This document shows, piece by piece, positions 50,969-60,174 of a stretch of 64,000 nucleotides of DNA (its first letter is position 1; every line of letters begins with the position of its first letter). The stretch is taken from positions 47,085 to 111,084 of the forward strand of contig CABJAW010000015.1 in the NCBI GenBank assembly GCA_902363665.1, given 5' to 3'. The DNA is from Lachnospiraceae bacterium (GTDB taxonomy: Bacteria > Bacillota > Clostridia > Lachnospirales > Lachnospiraceae). The translations under genes were made by a program, and so were the position numbers. The notes under the pieces are model-generated. The model saw nothing but the letters and a program-made list of their open reading frames with translations. It made no database searches and had not been told where the DNA came from.

Positions 50969-52042
50969 ATGAAGAGAATAGGACTTCTGACGAGCGGCGG
51001 AGACTGCCAGGCGCTCAATGCGACGATGCGCGGCGTGGTAAAGGGTCTTTCCGCAAACCTCACGGAGCTGGAGGTATACGGCTTTATGAATGGCTACAAA
51101 GGTCTGATCTATGGTGATTACAGACTTCTGACCTCCCGTGATTTTTCCGGTATTCTGACGAAGGGCGGTACGATCCTCGGATCTTCCAGGCAGCCGTTCA
51201 AGCTGATGCGTGAGCCGGATGAAAAAGGCCTCGATAAAGTAGAGGCAATGAAGCAGAATTATTACAAGCTCCGTCTGGACTGTCTTGTAATCCTCGGCGG
51301 AAATGGTACGCAGAAGACTGCGAATCTGCTGCGGGAGGAAGGGCTGAATATCATCCATCTTCCGAAGACGATCGACAATGATATCTATGGCACCGATATG
51401 ACCTTTGGCTTTTACAGCGCGGTCAATATCGCGACTGAGGCGATCGACTGTATCCACACGACGGCGGCATCCCACAACCGTGTATTTATTGTGGAAGTCA
51501 TGGGTCACAAAGTAGGCTGGCTGACGCTTTATTCTGGTATTGCAGGCGGCGCGGATATCATCCTGATTCCGGAGATCCCGTATGACATCAGGCGTGTTGT
51601 AGAGGCGATCGACCGCAGAACGAAAGCAGGCAAGGGCTTTACTGTCATTGCGGTTGCAGAAGGTGCGATCTCAAAAGAAGACGCAAAGCTCAGCAAAAAA
51701 GAATACCGCAAAAAAATTGAGGCGCAGAAATATCCGTCGGTCGCATATGAGCTTGCAGAGCAGATCAAGGCAGCCAACGGACCGGAGGTGCGTATTACGG
51801 TTCCGGGCCACACGCAGCGAGGCGGCAGCCCGTGCCCGTATGACCGTGTCCTTTCGACGAGAATCGGCGTGACAGCTGCGAAGATGATTCTTGATGAAGA
51901 GTACGGCTATATGGTCGGCATCGTAAACGGAAAAATGAAGAAGGTGCCGCTTGCGGAGGTTTCCGGGAAGCTGAAAATGGTATCTCCGAAGGATTCCATC
52001 ATTCAGGAAGCAAAGCTGATGGGCATCAGTTTCGGTGACTGA
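50969..52042 (+). CDS. pfkA: 6-phosphofructokinase
   Basis: 357 residues. It phosphorylates fructose 6-phosphate to the 1,6-bisphosphate. Motifs: LTSGGDCQALNATMRG near the N-terminus, LGGNGTQKTA and PKTIDNDIYGTDMTFG (catalytic Asp in TIDND). The donor site is mixed: the Gly of GGNGT is the ATP-type residue, while the Lys of PKTIDND is common in pyrophosphate-dependent and in group III ATP enzymes. ATP use is therefore more likely but not certain. The start follows AAGGATGTGACGAACT. It is a single gene with promoter and terminator. Confidence 0.9.
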   Translation: MKRIGLLTSGGDCQALNATMRGVVKGLSANLTELEVYGFMNGYKGLIYGDYRLLTSRDFSGILTKGGTILGSSRQPFKLMREPDEKGLDKVEAMKQNYYKLRLDCLVILGGNGTQKTANLLREEGLNIIHLPKTIDNDIYGTDMTFGFYSAVNIATEAIDCIHTTAASHNRVFIVEVMGHKVGWLTLYSGIAGGADIILIPEIPYDIRRVVEAIDRRTKAGKGFTVIAVAEGAISKEDAKLSKKEYRKKIEAQKYPSVAYELAEQIKAANGPEVRITVPGHTQRGGSPCPYDRVLSTRIGVTAAKMILDEEYGYMVGIVNGKMKKVPLAEVSGKLKMVSPKDSIIQEAKLMGISFGD

Positions 52043-52086
52043 TGAAATTGGCATAGTCACCTGACGAAAATGAATGCAAAAAAAGC

Positions 52087-52180
52087 AGCTTTTTGGTCAG
52101 AACGAAAGGGCTTCAAATGAAGCCGGAAGAAGCTGCGGACGGACAGCCTGAGGCAGGATATCTGCACAGGCTGTCTTTTG
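52087..52180 (+). terminator. structured spacer with pfkA terminator
   Basis: A two-level hairpin (GCAGCTT/AAGCTGC outside, GGCTTC/GAAGCC inside, 52087-52137) is followed by the true terminator GACAGCCTG/CAGGCTGTC (52142-52150 with 52167-52175) and TTTTG. I considered an SRP RNA here, as it often precedes dnaX, but its conserved loops are not visible. Confidence 0.7.
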
Positions 52181-52210
52181 TGTAAGGAAAAAGGATTAAC
52201 AGGAGGAATT

Positions 52211-53926
52211 ATGGGCTACACAGCGTTATACAGAAAATTTCGCCCGGATACGTTTGAGGATGTAAAGGGACAGGATCACATTGTAAAGACACTGAAAAAT
52301 CAGATCCGTGCGGACCGTGCAGGGCACGCTTATCTGTTTTGCGGGACACGTGGCACCGGAAAAACGACGATTGCGAAGATCCTGGCGAAGGCGGTAAACT
52401 GCGAGCATCCGATTGACGGCAGCCCGTGCAATGAGTGTGCATCCTGCCGTGCGATTGCGGCCGGAGCATCAATGAATGTGATCGAGATCGACGCGGCATC
52501 CAACAACGGTGTGGAAAATATCCGCGAGATCCGCGAGGAAGTAGCCTATCCGCCGACGGAGGGAAAATATAAGGTTTATATCATCGACGAGGTGCATATG
52601 CTCTCTATCGGTGCGTTTAACGCACTGTTAAAAACGCTGGAGGAGCCGCCGTCGTATGTGATCTTTATTCTGGCGACGACAGAAGCGCACAAAATTCCGG
52701 TGACGATTCTGTCAAGATGCCAGCGCTACGATTTCCGGAGAATCAGCCAGGAGACAATTCTGAAAAGACTTCAGGACCTGATGGAACAGGAACACGTAGA
52801 GGCAGAGGAAAAGGCACTGCGCTACGTGGCGCGAAAGGGAGACGGCTCGATGCGTGACTCCTTAAGCCTGCTCGACCAGTGCATTGCATTTTATATGGGC
52901 GAGACACTGACGTATGACCGGGTACTCGATGTGCTTGGGGCGGTGGATACGGAGGTATTCAGCGAACTGCTCGATCATATTTTAAAGGATCGGATCACGG
53001 ATTCGATCGCACTTCTGGACCGACTGATTCTGGACGGAAGAGATCTGACGCAGTTTGTCAGTGATTTTACATGGTATCTGCGCAATCTGATGCTGATCAA
53101 GGCATCAGATGACATGGAAGATATCCTGGATGTGTCGACAGAGAATCTGGCGCAGCTCAAAAAAGAGGCGGCAGTGATCCGCAGCGATTCACTGATGCGC
53201 TATATCCGCATTTTTTCTGAATTATCAGGAACAATCCGGTATGCAGTCAACAAGCGCGTGATGCTGGAAATGGCACTGATCAAGCTGTGCCGTCCGGAGG
53301 CGGAAAAAGATGAACTGTCGATCGCGGAGCGGCTGCGCAGGCTGGAAAAAAGGCTGGAAGATGGGGTGGTGATGGCAGCGCAAGGCGGCAGCGCAGGTTA
53401 TCCGGAGAAGAACGCACCCTGTCCTGGTGCAGGCTTTGATGAAAATGGTTATCCGACTGGCGACGGCTACAATGGCGCTTACCCGTGGCCGGACGGCTTT
53501 GTCCCGGCAGGCAGCGCGGGGCAGGCAGGCGGTACGCCTTCGCCGGCAGCCAAAGCGGCACCGGAAGACCTGAAAAAGGTTCGTTCCATGTGGAAAAATA
53601 TCATTGCGGAGACATCGCCTGCCTTTCGGATGGCACTTGCTTCCGCGCAGGTAAAATACAATGCAGGAGACGAAAATGATAATCGTCTTTTCGTCGTCTT
53701 TACCGATTTTCTGGCAGAGCGCTATACCAGGAATGCCGGACAGATGGCAGAGCGCAAGGCTGAGCTTGAGGGCATCATTACGGATAAGATCGGAAAACAG
53801 GTGGAAGTGAAGCTGATGCTGGAGGCAGATGAAGATATCCAGAAAAATAAGCTGGCGGAGATCGATCTGGACGAAAGAATCCGCGAATTTATTCATACAG
53901 ATATAGAAATCGTAGACGAAAACTGA
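52211..53926 (+). CDS. dnaX: DNA polymerase III subunits gamma and tau
   Basis: 571 residues from the ATG at 52211 after AGGAGGAATT. The clamp-loader motor: Walker A GTRGTGKTT near residue 45, four-Cys zinc module (CEHPIDGSPCNECASC), Walker B IDEVHML and the sensor-1 TTEAHKIP region. Domain III ends near 370. A Gly/Pro-rich linker (about 390-445) and a C-terminal tau-like domain follow. A slippery A-run for frameshifting to gamma is not obvious. It heads the classic dnaX-ybaB-recR cluster. Confidence 0.96.
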   Translation: MGYTALYRKFRPDTFEDVKGQDHIVKTLKNQIRADRAGHAYLFCGTRGTGKTTIAKILAKAVNCEHPIDGSPCNECASCRAIAAGASMNVIEIDAASNNGVENIREIREEVAYPPTEGKYKVYIIDEVHMLSIGAFNALLKTLEEPPSYVIFILATTEAHKIPVTILSRCQRYDFRRISQETILKRLQDLMEQEHVEAEEKALRYVARKGDGSMRDSLSLLDQCIAFYMGETLTYDRVLDVLGAVDTEVFSELLDHILKDRITDSIALLDRLILDGRDLTQFVSDFTWYLRNLMLIKASDDMEDILDVSTENLAQLKKEAAVIRSDSLMRYIRIFSELSGTIRYAVNKRVMLEMALIKLCRPEAEKDELSIAERLRRLEKRLEDGVVMAAQGGSAGYPEKNAPCPGAGFDENGYPTGDGYNGAYPWPDGFVPAGSAGQAGGTPSPAAKAAPEDLKKVRSMWKNIIAETSPAFRMALASAQVKYNAGDENDNRLFVVFTDFLAERYTRNAGQMAERKAELEGIITDKIGKQVEVKLMLEADEDIQKNKLAEIDLDERIREFIHTDIEIVDEN

Positions 53927-54082
53927 TAGAATAGGAAAGCCGGAGCTGGCACAGACAGAAATCTGGAGACGGATTGCGGATAATGATAAGGCAATCGTGA
54001 AGCGTATGAGATCTTTTGTATGGTGTATGCCAAATGCCGGACAGAAACTGATAGAACAATAAAATAAATGGAGGAAATAAAA

Positions 54083-54433
54083 ATGGCGAAACGCGGAGGT
54101 TTTCCGGGCGGCATGCCGGGCAATATGAATAATCTGATGAAGCAGGCACAGAAAATGCAGAAGCAGATGGAAGAGAATCAGAAAGAGTTGGAAGAGAAAG
54201 AATTCACAGCGGCAGCAGGCGGCGGTGCAGTGGAAGTAACTGTGACTGGCAAGCGTGAAGTGAAGCGTGTAAAGCTGTCAGAAGAGGTGGTTGACCCGGA
54301 CGATATCGAGATGCTCGAAGACCTGATCGTGGCAGCGACAAACGAGGCGATGCGTCAGGCTGAGGAGGCAGCAGCATCTGTTATGTCGAAGCTGACCGGC
54401 GGCCTTGGCGGTCTTGGGGGATTCGGATTCTGA
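54083..54433 (+). CDS. nucleoid-associated protein YbaB/EbfC
   Basis: 116 residues from the ATG at 54083, after GGAGGAAATAAAA; an ATG at 54068 overlaps that site. The N-terminal Gly/Asn/Met-rich stretch ([19 protein letters not shown]) and the dimerising beta-hairpin core ([17 protein letters not shown]) are typical. It binds DNA and alters nucleoid structure. It sits in the conserved dnaX-ybaB-recR order, and its stop overlaps the recR start by one base. The spacer after dnaX is about 155 bases, without a clear promoter. Confidence 0.95.
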   Translation: MAKRGGFPGGMPGNMNNLMKQAQKMQKQMEENQKELEEKEFTAAAGGGAVEVTVTGKREVKRVKLSEEVVDPDDIEMLEDLIVAATNEAMRQAEEAAASVMSKLTGGLGGLGGFGF

Positions 54434-55029
54434 TGGATTACTACGGAAGTCAGATGTCAAAGCTGATTGAGCAGCTCTCTTCTCTGCCGGGCATCGGCGG
54501 AAAATCTGCTCAGCGGCTGGCATTTCATATCATTCATATGCCGAAAGAACAGGTCAGGCAGCTGACATCAGCGATTACAGACGCACGCGAGAATATCCGC
54601 TACTGCAAAGAATGCTGTACGCTGACGGATCAGGAGATATGCCCGATCTGTGCGAATGCACAGCGGGATCATAAGACGATCATGGTTGTGGAAAATACGC
54701 GTGATCTTGCGGCGTATGAAAAGACAGGAAAGTATGAGGGCGTATATCACGTTCTTCATGGAGCAATCTCGCCGATGCTCGGGATCGGACCGGCGGATAT
54801 TCGGCTGAAAGAGCTGATGCAGCGTCTGCAGGGAGATGTAAATGAAGTAATCATTGCCACGAACTCAAGCCTGGAAGGTGAGACGACGGCAATGTACATC
54901 AGCAAGCTGATCAAACCGACCGGCATCAAGGTCAGCCGGATCGCAAGCGGCGTTCCGGTCGGCGGCGATCTGGAGTATATTGACGAGGTGACGCTTCTGC
55001 GGGCGCTGGAGGGTCGGACGGCACTGTAA
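54433..55029 (+). CDS. recR: recombination protein RecR
   Basis: 198 residues, full length. Helix-hairpin-helix [18 protein letters not shown] at the N-terminus, four-Cys zinc finger ([16 protein letters not shown]) near 57-72, and a Toprim domain ([28 protein letters not shown]). It acts with RecO in loading RecA at gaps. The ATG overlaps the ybaB TGA. It is followed by a CTGTCA/TGACAG hairpin and a family B element. Confidence 0.97.
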   Translation: MDYYGSQMSKLIEQLSSLPGIGGKSAQRLAFHIIHMPKEQVRQLTSAITDARENIRYCKECCTLTDQEICPICANAQRDHKTIMVVENTRDLAAYEKTGKYEGVYHVLHGAISPMLGIGPADIRLKELMQRLQGDVNEVIIATNSSLEGETTAMYISKLIKPTGIKVSRIASGVPVGGDLEYIDEVTLLRALEGRTAL

Positions 55030-55091
55030 AATTGCTGAGTTTCATCAGGGCAGACAGGCAGCAAGGCGGATCTGTCAGTGACAGAGATATA

Positions 55092-55250
55092 AAATTTATG
55101 TAACTGTTCAGAGCCAACCTCCAAAATGCTACGCATTTCGTCGGTGTGGCGTATCCGCCAAATAAAATTTCAAAAACAGGCTTAAAAATGCAAGCATTTT
55201 CCGCCTGTTTTATGAAATTTTGCTTGGCTCTGAACAGTTACAAATTTATG
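55092..55250. repeat. family B MITE-like element, intact copy
   Basis: Element 55100-55241 (142 bases) with perfect ends GTAACTGTTCAGAGCCAA and its reverse complement, flanked by an 8-base direct repeat AAATTTAT (55092-55099 and 55242-55249), the mark of transposition. Interior pairs include AAAATGCTACGCATTT and AAAATGCTTGCATTTT. It has no coding capacity and lies between convergent recR and yyaC, where it may also work as a terminator. Confidence 0.9.
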
Positions 55251-55255
55251 ACATT

Positions 55256-55813
55256 TCATAACAGGCAGGAGAGAATGCATTCGCATACCTCTTCTGCCAT
55301 TTTTATTACGGTGGAAAGGCGGGCTGTCTGAAGTGCGAGATAAGGATGCAGACTCTCTGAATTTGTAATTCCGGTAATCGAGATATCACCGGTGTGCGGC
55401 AGATGCTTGTGTACGCCGGAGCCGGGCAGCAGACCGTAAGGATGCAGGGAAAGTGCGCCGATTCTCGAACAGGGACCAAGCGAAGCATCGATCGCAAGAA
55501 CCGGAGAATTCGGGTGATGTTTGCGGATAATGGAGGACTGCACGTCCAGATTTAAAGCATGGACGGGCTGCATCAGCGTGCCGTAGACCGGACAGGGACA
55601 GCCGTACCGAAGAAGAAAACTTCCGGTGATCGGACCAAGGCTGTCACCGATCAGCCGGTCCGTGCCGATACAGAGAATGACCGGCCGGCCTGATTTTCTG
55701 GAAAAAGAAGTGCGGCAGCTGCCAAGCAGGAGCAGAAGCGAATCCGGACAGAGCGGGATCGACTCCTGTGCATGGTAAACATCTGTTTTAATATCAGATA
55801 ATTCTGATTTCAT
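55256..55813 (-). CDS. yyaC: spore protease-like protein YyaC
   Basis: 185 residues from the ATG at 55813, after AAGGAG on the minus strand; the frame is open a further 73 codons upstream without a site. ILCIGTDRLIGDSLGPITG is the signature of the YyaC/DUF1256 family, which has the fold of the germination protease GPR. DASLG and GDISITGITN are further family blocks. It is sporulation linked; its substrate is not established. With spmA it marks the host as a spore former. A 10-bp perfect inverted repeat lies about 95 bases upstream. Confidence 0.88.
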   Translation of the reverse strand: MKSELSDIKTDVYHAQESIPLCPDSLLLLLGSCRTSFSRKSGRPVILCIGTDRLIGDSLGPITGSFLLRYGCPCPVYGTLMQPVHALNLDVQSSIIRKHHPNSPVLAIDASLGPCSRIGALSLHPYGLLPGSGVHKHLPHTGDISITGITNSESLHPYLALQTARLSTVIKMAEEVCECILSCLL

Positions 55814-56201
55814 ATAAGGACTCCTTTTTATTTGATCTGAGTCAGGTAAGTTCCGCGCTTTGACCCGAGTCAGGGCAGCAAAGCGAATTATGGTTTCCTG
55901 CCGTGCCTGGATACATGTTACAGTGTATCCAGGGCAGCCAGGGTGTATGCGGTAAAAGAAAAATTGGAGCAGGAATTCAAAGTGCTGCGAAAAAAATTTT
56001 CTTTTTTGTCCATGAAATACTAAATTCTGCATACAGTGTATGGTAGAGTGAACGCAGAATCGTATAAGGAGAAAACCGCTTGTGGGAAGGCTGCTTATGA
56101 GTCCTTGCTGTGAACGGATCTCACCTTATGATCATGCAGCCGCGGAGGGGAATCTGAAAATGTTCACTTTCGCGGAAAATGGGAAAAGGAGTGAGCAGAG
56201 T
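55814..56201. other. spacer between divergent yyaC and LysM genes
   Basis: No gene is certain. It holds an inverted repeat CCTGGATACA (55906-55915) and TGTATCCAGG (55924-55933) that could be an operator or hairpin. CATACAGT at 56030-56037 resembles sporulation sigma E/G -10 sequences but lacks a good partner. A family D repeat lies at 56063-56101. A weaker start for the LysM gene at 56160 also has a GGAGGGG site. Confidence 0.4.
56063..56101 (+). repeat. family D repeat, single copy
   Basis: ATAAGGAG, then ACCGCTTGTGGGAAGG and CTTATGAG, matching the inner palindrome at 21027-21067. Confidence 0.55.
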
Positions 56202-57545
56202 ATGGAAAAAGAGACAGCACTGCCGAAAAACATACGTCAGATCGGAGAAGTCAGAGGGGAGGAAAAAATCTGTCTGGAAGACTATGTGATGACATGTATC
56301 CATAAAAAGGAACAGCAGGAAAAAGAAGGGTATCTCGGGATTTTCTTTGGAGAACGCAGACGGGAGGCGGAAACAGAGTATGTGTTTATCCGGGGAATCC
56401 TGGAACTTTCCAAAACATGGGAGCCGGAATCCTTTGCGGAAAAACTGGAGAAACAGCGCACAAAATATTTTCCGGACTGGACGGTACAGGGCTGCTGTGT
56501 GATCGGGGTCTATGATATGGAGCGGATCCGAGAAGTGCGGACGCGGATTGAGGATGCAGGACATATCGTGTATCATCTGCAGGAGCAGGAGGAGACGCTG
56601 TACGCACAGCGAGATGGAACATACCACAAAATAAAAGGCTATTTTATTTTTTATGAGCAGAACCGAAAAATGCAGGCGTATCTTTCGGATGAGTTTAAGG
56701 AAGACCGGGTAGAAAAAGAAAGTTTTCCGGACAGAGCAATCAAAAGCTTCCGGGAGAAGGTACGGATCAAGAGCGAGAGAAAGAGCGGCAGCATGCTGAA
56801 GATGGCGAGCTCTTTTTTTGTTGTGACGGTACTTGCTGTAGCGGCAGTTACGGTCACAAAAATGGATGACCTGAAAAAAGTGCGCCAGACGCTGAATGCC
56901 TCCGACAACGCAGCAGAAAATGAAGCGCAGGATCATATTTATATGGATACGGCAGGCATGGGAGAAAACACAAATACACCTGCGGGAGATTCGTCGGGCG
57001 AGCAGAATACCGGCATGCCAGATTCCGAAAATTCCGGCGGCATGCCTGAAAGCACCGCCGTTTCATGCGGGCAGAGCAGCGCGGAAAATACTGCCGGAGA
57101 AGAGCAGAGCAGTGTGGAAAACACAGCGGCAACTGCCATTGCAGATGAGAGCGGGGCGGCCGCGGGAAGTATCGGTGCAGACAGAACGGAATCTGCATCA
57201 GATGCCGTCGCAGGCGGAAACATGACAGCCTCCAATGGGCTTGCTGCCGCACAAAGCAGCGTCTCTTCAACAGAAGATACCGGGGATGCAGAGAAATCCA
57301 TAACTGCCGGGGATGACGGGCAGACTGCGGGTACGGCATCAGTACAAGGCGATGACACACTGCAGTCCGCATCTGCCCGGCCGCGCCGTACGCAGGCGAC
57401 TTACACGATCCGTGAGGGTGACACACTGGCGGATATCTGTAGTAAATATTACGGAAGCTTCGACAAACTGGAGCTGATCTGCAGTGCAAACGGGATCACG
57501 GACGCGAACCTGATCCTGCCGGGCCAGGAGATCGTGCTGCCCTGA
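56202..57545 (+). CDS. membrane protein with C-terminal LysM domain
   Basis: 447 residues from the ATG at 56202 (AGGAG ten bases before; LPKNIRQIGE right after is where related proteins start). Residues 1-190 form a soluble cytoplasmic domain (CLEDYVMTCIH, GYLGIFFGE) of unknown role, which resembles a JAB/MPN-like fold only vaguely. One membrane segment (about 208-226) follows, then an outside Ser/Ala/Gly/Thr linker of about 160 residues. A single LysM repeat (about 402-447, TYTIREGDTLADICSKYYG ... ILPGQEIVLP) binds peptidoglycan. It may sense or tether the cell wall. Single gene with a distant divergent neighbour. Confidence 0.8.
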   Translation: MEKETALPKNIRQIGEVRGEEKICLEDYVMTCIHKKEQQEKEGYLGIFFGERRREAETEYVFIRGILELSKTWEPESFAEKLEKQRTKYFPDWTVQGCCVIGVYDMERIREVRTRIEDAGHIVYHLQEQEETLYAQRDGTYHKIKGYFIFYEQNRKMQAYLSDEFKEDRVEKESFPDRAIKSFREKVRIKSERKSGSMLKMASSFFVVTVLAVAAVTVTKMDDLKKVRQTLNASDNAAENEAQDHIYMDTAGMGENTNTPAGDSSGEQNTGMPDSENSGGMPESTAVSCGQSSAENTAGEEQSSVENTAATAIADESGAAAGSIGADRTESASDAVAGGNMTASNGLAAAQSSVSSTEDTGDAEKSITAGDDGQTAGTASVQGDDTLQSASARPRRTQATYTIREGDTLADICSKYYGSFDKLELICSANGITDANLILPGQEIVLP

Positions 57546-57800
57546 CGCAGCAGCATGCTTCATAAGTGCCAGAAACAGCATCAGCAGGCAGGCCTGTGCT
57601 GCAGGCTGTCGGGATTTCAAATGCGATGCATGTTCTGATGGCTTGCACGCATGCCTACTTTCTGTTATAGTTATAGCACTTCTATGTGGATGTCGTTTTC
57701 TATAGCCATTTTACTGTTTGAACGCAGATAAGCATTCCATTGCTTTGGGTGCGCGGAGCCATGAACGGTGTCTGCATATGGGAACAGAAAGGATAAGTTT
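57546..57800. other. spacer, no gene seen
   Basis: 255 bases with CAGGCAGGCCTG-type palindromes near 57582 but no strong terminator or promoter. TTATAG motifs near 57665-57675 could be -10 elements. Confidence 0.3.
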
Positions 57801-59081
57801 ATGAATAAAAAGAAATGGGGAAAGACAGCGGCCGGCCTGAAAGAAAAGCTGCAGTTTTTACGGCTCGATGAAGATCTGGATGATGAGGATGATCTGGAGG
57901 TCGAGGAAGAAGAGATTGCGCCTGGGCGAACGCTGCAGGAGGAACTGAAAGATAAGCTTGCAAGAAAAAAGCGGAATCTTAAGCGGCTGAGGCTGGTGCT
58001 TTTTGGAGCTGCGGTAATTGCGGTATTCGGTTTCTGGCTGTACAATCAGCTTTATATTTTTAAAGATTATGTGATAAGCAGAAGCGAGGCGATCGAGGCA
58101 GCTTCCGGTACGAAATATATTTCCGCCGGTAAGCTGCTCTATCGCTATAATTCAGACGGGGTATCCTGTATTTCGCGAAGCAGCGATACAAAATGGAGCA
58201 TTACGTACAATATGCAGGCACCGATTGCAGATATCTGTGATACGACAATGGCGATCGCCGAGCAGCAGGGAACGCAGATCTATATTATCAACGAAGATGG
58301 GCTGGTCGGAAATTTTGAGACGCAGTATCCGATTTTGAAAGTGCGCGTATCCACGCAGGGAATGGTGGCTGTTGTGCAGGAGCAGGACAACATCACGTGG
58401 ATTAATCTATATCAGGCGGATGGAACCGTGGTGGCAAATGACAAGACGACGGTCAGTGAGACAGGTTACCCGATGGATGTAGACCTTTCCCCAAACGGGC
58501 AGAGGATGGCAGTGTCTTATCTGGGAATGAAAGAAGGAATTCTTGGCAGCAGCGTAGTATTTTACGATTTCGGCACGCTTGGGCAGAAAAAAGAAAACAA
58601 TATCATCAGCAGTGTGGAATATCAGGATGCGATACTGCCGGAGCTTTATTTTGTGGACAATACGAGAGCTGTAGCTGTGGCTGACAATGGATTTTATGTG
58701 TTTGGAGGCGGGGATGAACCTGCGCAGACGGCGGAAGTTGACTTCACGGAAGAGATTATCGGAAGCTTCCATGATGACAGCCAGATCGGTTTTCTGTTCC
58801 TGAATGAAGATGGTGATCAGGAGTATCGCATGGAACTTTACAATTACAGCGGCAGGCGGAAAAAAACACGCAAGATTGATGCGACGTTTGACAATATCAA
58901 GATCGAAAACGGTCAGATCCTGATGTACAATGAAAAAGGGTTTGATGTATTCAGTGAGACGGGACGTCTGCGTTTTACGTCTGCATATGAAAAAGAAGTG
59001 GAAGAACTGTTCTACTTTGGCTCGTTCCGCACCTACCTCGTTGTCACAAAAGACAGCTTTGACTGGATTCGTGTCAAATAG
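57801..59081 (+). CDS. DUF5711 family membrane-anchored beta-propeller protein
   Basis: 426 residues from the ATG at 57801 (AAAGGATAAGTTT upstream). An acidic cytoplasmic N-terminus, one membrane segment near 68-88 and an extracytoplasmic region of about 330 residues with repeated beta blades (ISRSSDTKWSITYNMQAP, YIINEDGLVGNF, VDLSPNGQRMAVSYL). This matches the DUF5711 family found in Lachnospiraceae, usually beside CvpA, as here. Function unknown; WD40-like propellers commonly act as binding platforms. The CvpA gene starts 32 bases later. Confidence 0.85.
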   Translation: MNKKKWGKTAAGLKEKLQFLRLDEDLDDEDDLEVEEEEIAPGRTLQEELKDKLARKKRNLKRLRLVLFGAAVIAVFGFWLYNQLYIFKDYVISRSEAIEAASGTKYISAGKLLYRYNSDGVSCISRSSDTKWSITYNMQAPIADICDTTMAIAEQQGTQIYIINEDGLVGNFETQYPILKVRVSTQGMVAVVQEQDNITWINLYQADGTVVANDKTTVSETGYPMDVDLSPNGQRMAVSYLGMKEGILGSSVVFYDFGTLGQKKENNIISSVEYQDAILPELYFVDNTRAVAVADNGFYVFGGGDEPAQTAEVDFTEEIIGSFHDDSQIGFLFLNEDGDQEYRMELYNYSGRRKKTRKIDATFDNIKIENGQILMYNEKGFDVFSETGRLRFTSAYEKEVEELFYFGSFRTYLVVTKDSFDWIRVK

Positions 59082-59113
59082 GCAGCGAAGCGGGCTGTGT
59101 ACAGGAGGACATC

Positions 59114-60058
59114 ATGAACATAAACATACTTGAAATCGCGGTGGCCGCGGTGATTCTGCTCTTTGCAGCGGCTGGTTACCGGAAAGGATTCGTAAAGAAG
59201 CTTGCGGCGATGGTATCGCTGCTCGTTTCTGTGGTGCTCGTATCGGCACTTCTGCCGTGGATCACTGCTTTTCTGAAGGAAAACACGCCAGTTTATACGA
59301 TGGTCGAGGAGCAATGCCGGACGGTCATGGAAAAGCAGATCGGTGAGGCAATGTTTTCGGGGGCAGAAAAAAGTACAGGAGAAAGCTCACAGGCAGACAT
59401 CTACCGGAATATGGGCCGGGAAGAAATTAAGGCTCTGATGGAGGCAAACGGATACGATGGCAGTTTGCTCGATGCATTGAGCGATGAGCAGCTGGAGCAG
59501 TATAAAGAACAGTATATTCAGCAGTATTTTAGCAGTGACACAACGAACAGTGGGGAAAGCGACAATTCAGGAGCTGTTCTTCTTGGAAATCTGACGAGGA
59601 TCGAGCAGACAGAGCTGATTGAAAATCTTCCGCTTCCGGAATTTCTGCAGGACATCCTGCTCGATTACAATAACGAAGAGGGGTATCAGGGGCTGGGAGT
59701 CAGCACGTTTCAGGACTACCTGATCGGCTTTATTGCGACCGGTATTTTGAATGTAGCAGCATTTCTGGCTTCCGTGCTTATTGTGCATCTGCTTTTATGG
59801 CTGTCGATTTCGGCACTCAGCATTCTGGCAAATCTGCCGGTGATTCGCGTGGTCAATCGTGTGGCCGGTCTGGCGCTCGGGCTTTTGCAGGCAATGCTGG
59901 TGCTCTGGCTTGCCTTCCTGATCCTGTCCCTGGTATCGGGTACCGGGATCGGAATGCAGCTGATGAAGATGGTGGAGAGCAGCACCTGGCTGAACTGGCT
60001 GTATCAGTCGAATTTGTTTTTGAAGATCGTGCTGCGTGCGTCAGCGTTTTTCGGGTAG
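59114..60058 (+). CDS. CvpA family membrane protein
   Basis: 314 residues, about four membrane segments (residues 5-25, 32-50, about 205-235 and 258-280), with a soluble insert of about 130 residues between the second and third. The opening ILEIAVAAVILLFAAAGYRKGFVKKL matches the CvpA family, first named for colicin V production and now linked to envelope stress and secretion. AGGAGGACATC precedes the ATG. It is the second gene of a DUF5711-CvpA pair. Confidence 0.85.
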   Translation: MNINILEIAVAAVILLFAAAGYRKGFVKKLAAMVSLLVSVVLVSALLPWITAFLKENTPVYTMVEEQCRTVMEKQIGEAMFSGAEKSTGESSQADIYRNMGREEIKALMEANGYDGSLLDALSDEQLEQYKEQYIQQYFSSDTTNSGESDNSGAVLLGNLTRIEQTELIENLPLPEFLQDILLDYNNEEGYQGLGVSTFQDYLIGFIATGILNVAAFLASVLIVHLLLWLSISALSILANLPVIRVVNRVAGLALGLLQAMLVLWLAFLILSLVSGTGIGMQLMKMVESSTWLNWLYQSNLFLKIVLRASAFFG

Positions 60059-60065
60059 GAAGTGG

Positions 60066-60104
60066 TCGTAAAGCGGATATTCGTAATCTACTCCGCTGCC
60101 TGTC
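60066..60104 (-). repeat. family A tail repeat, diverged and inverted
   Basis: Minus strand GGCAGCGGAGTAG, GATTACGAATATCCGCTTTAC keeps the order of the family A tail. It lies between the CvpA stop and the T-box promoter. Confidence 0.45.
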
Positions 60105-60111
60105 CTTAAAA

Positions 60112-60167
60112 CAAGATAAAGTTTTCTGGCATTTTATCTTGACAAAACAGAATCGTCGTGCTACACT
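60112..60167 (+). promoter_or_regulatory. T-box operon promoter with overlapping hairpin
   Basis: AAGATAAA/TTTTATCTT arms (60113-60140) may end the upstream transcript. TTGACA (60139-60144), 17 bases and TACACT (60162-60167) form the promoter. Confidence 0.75.
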
Positions 60168-60174
60168 TTAACAC

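Noticed and set aside
52060..52180. SRP RNA upstream of dnaX
   Set aside because: Hairpins are present but the conserved GNAR/GNRA loops and length are not visible; the second hairpin is a plain terminator.
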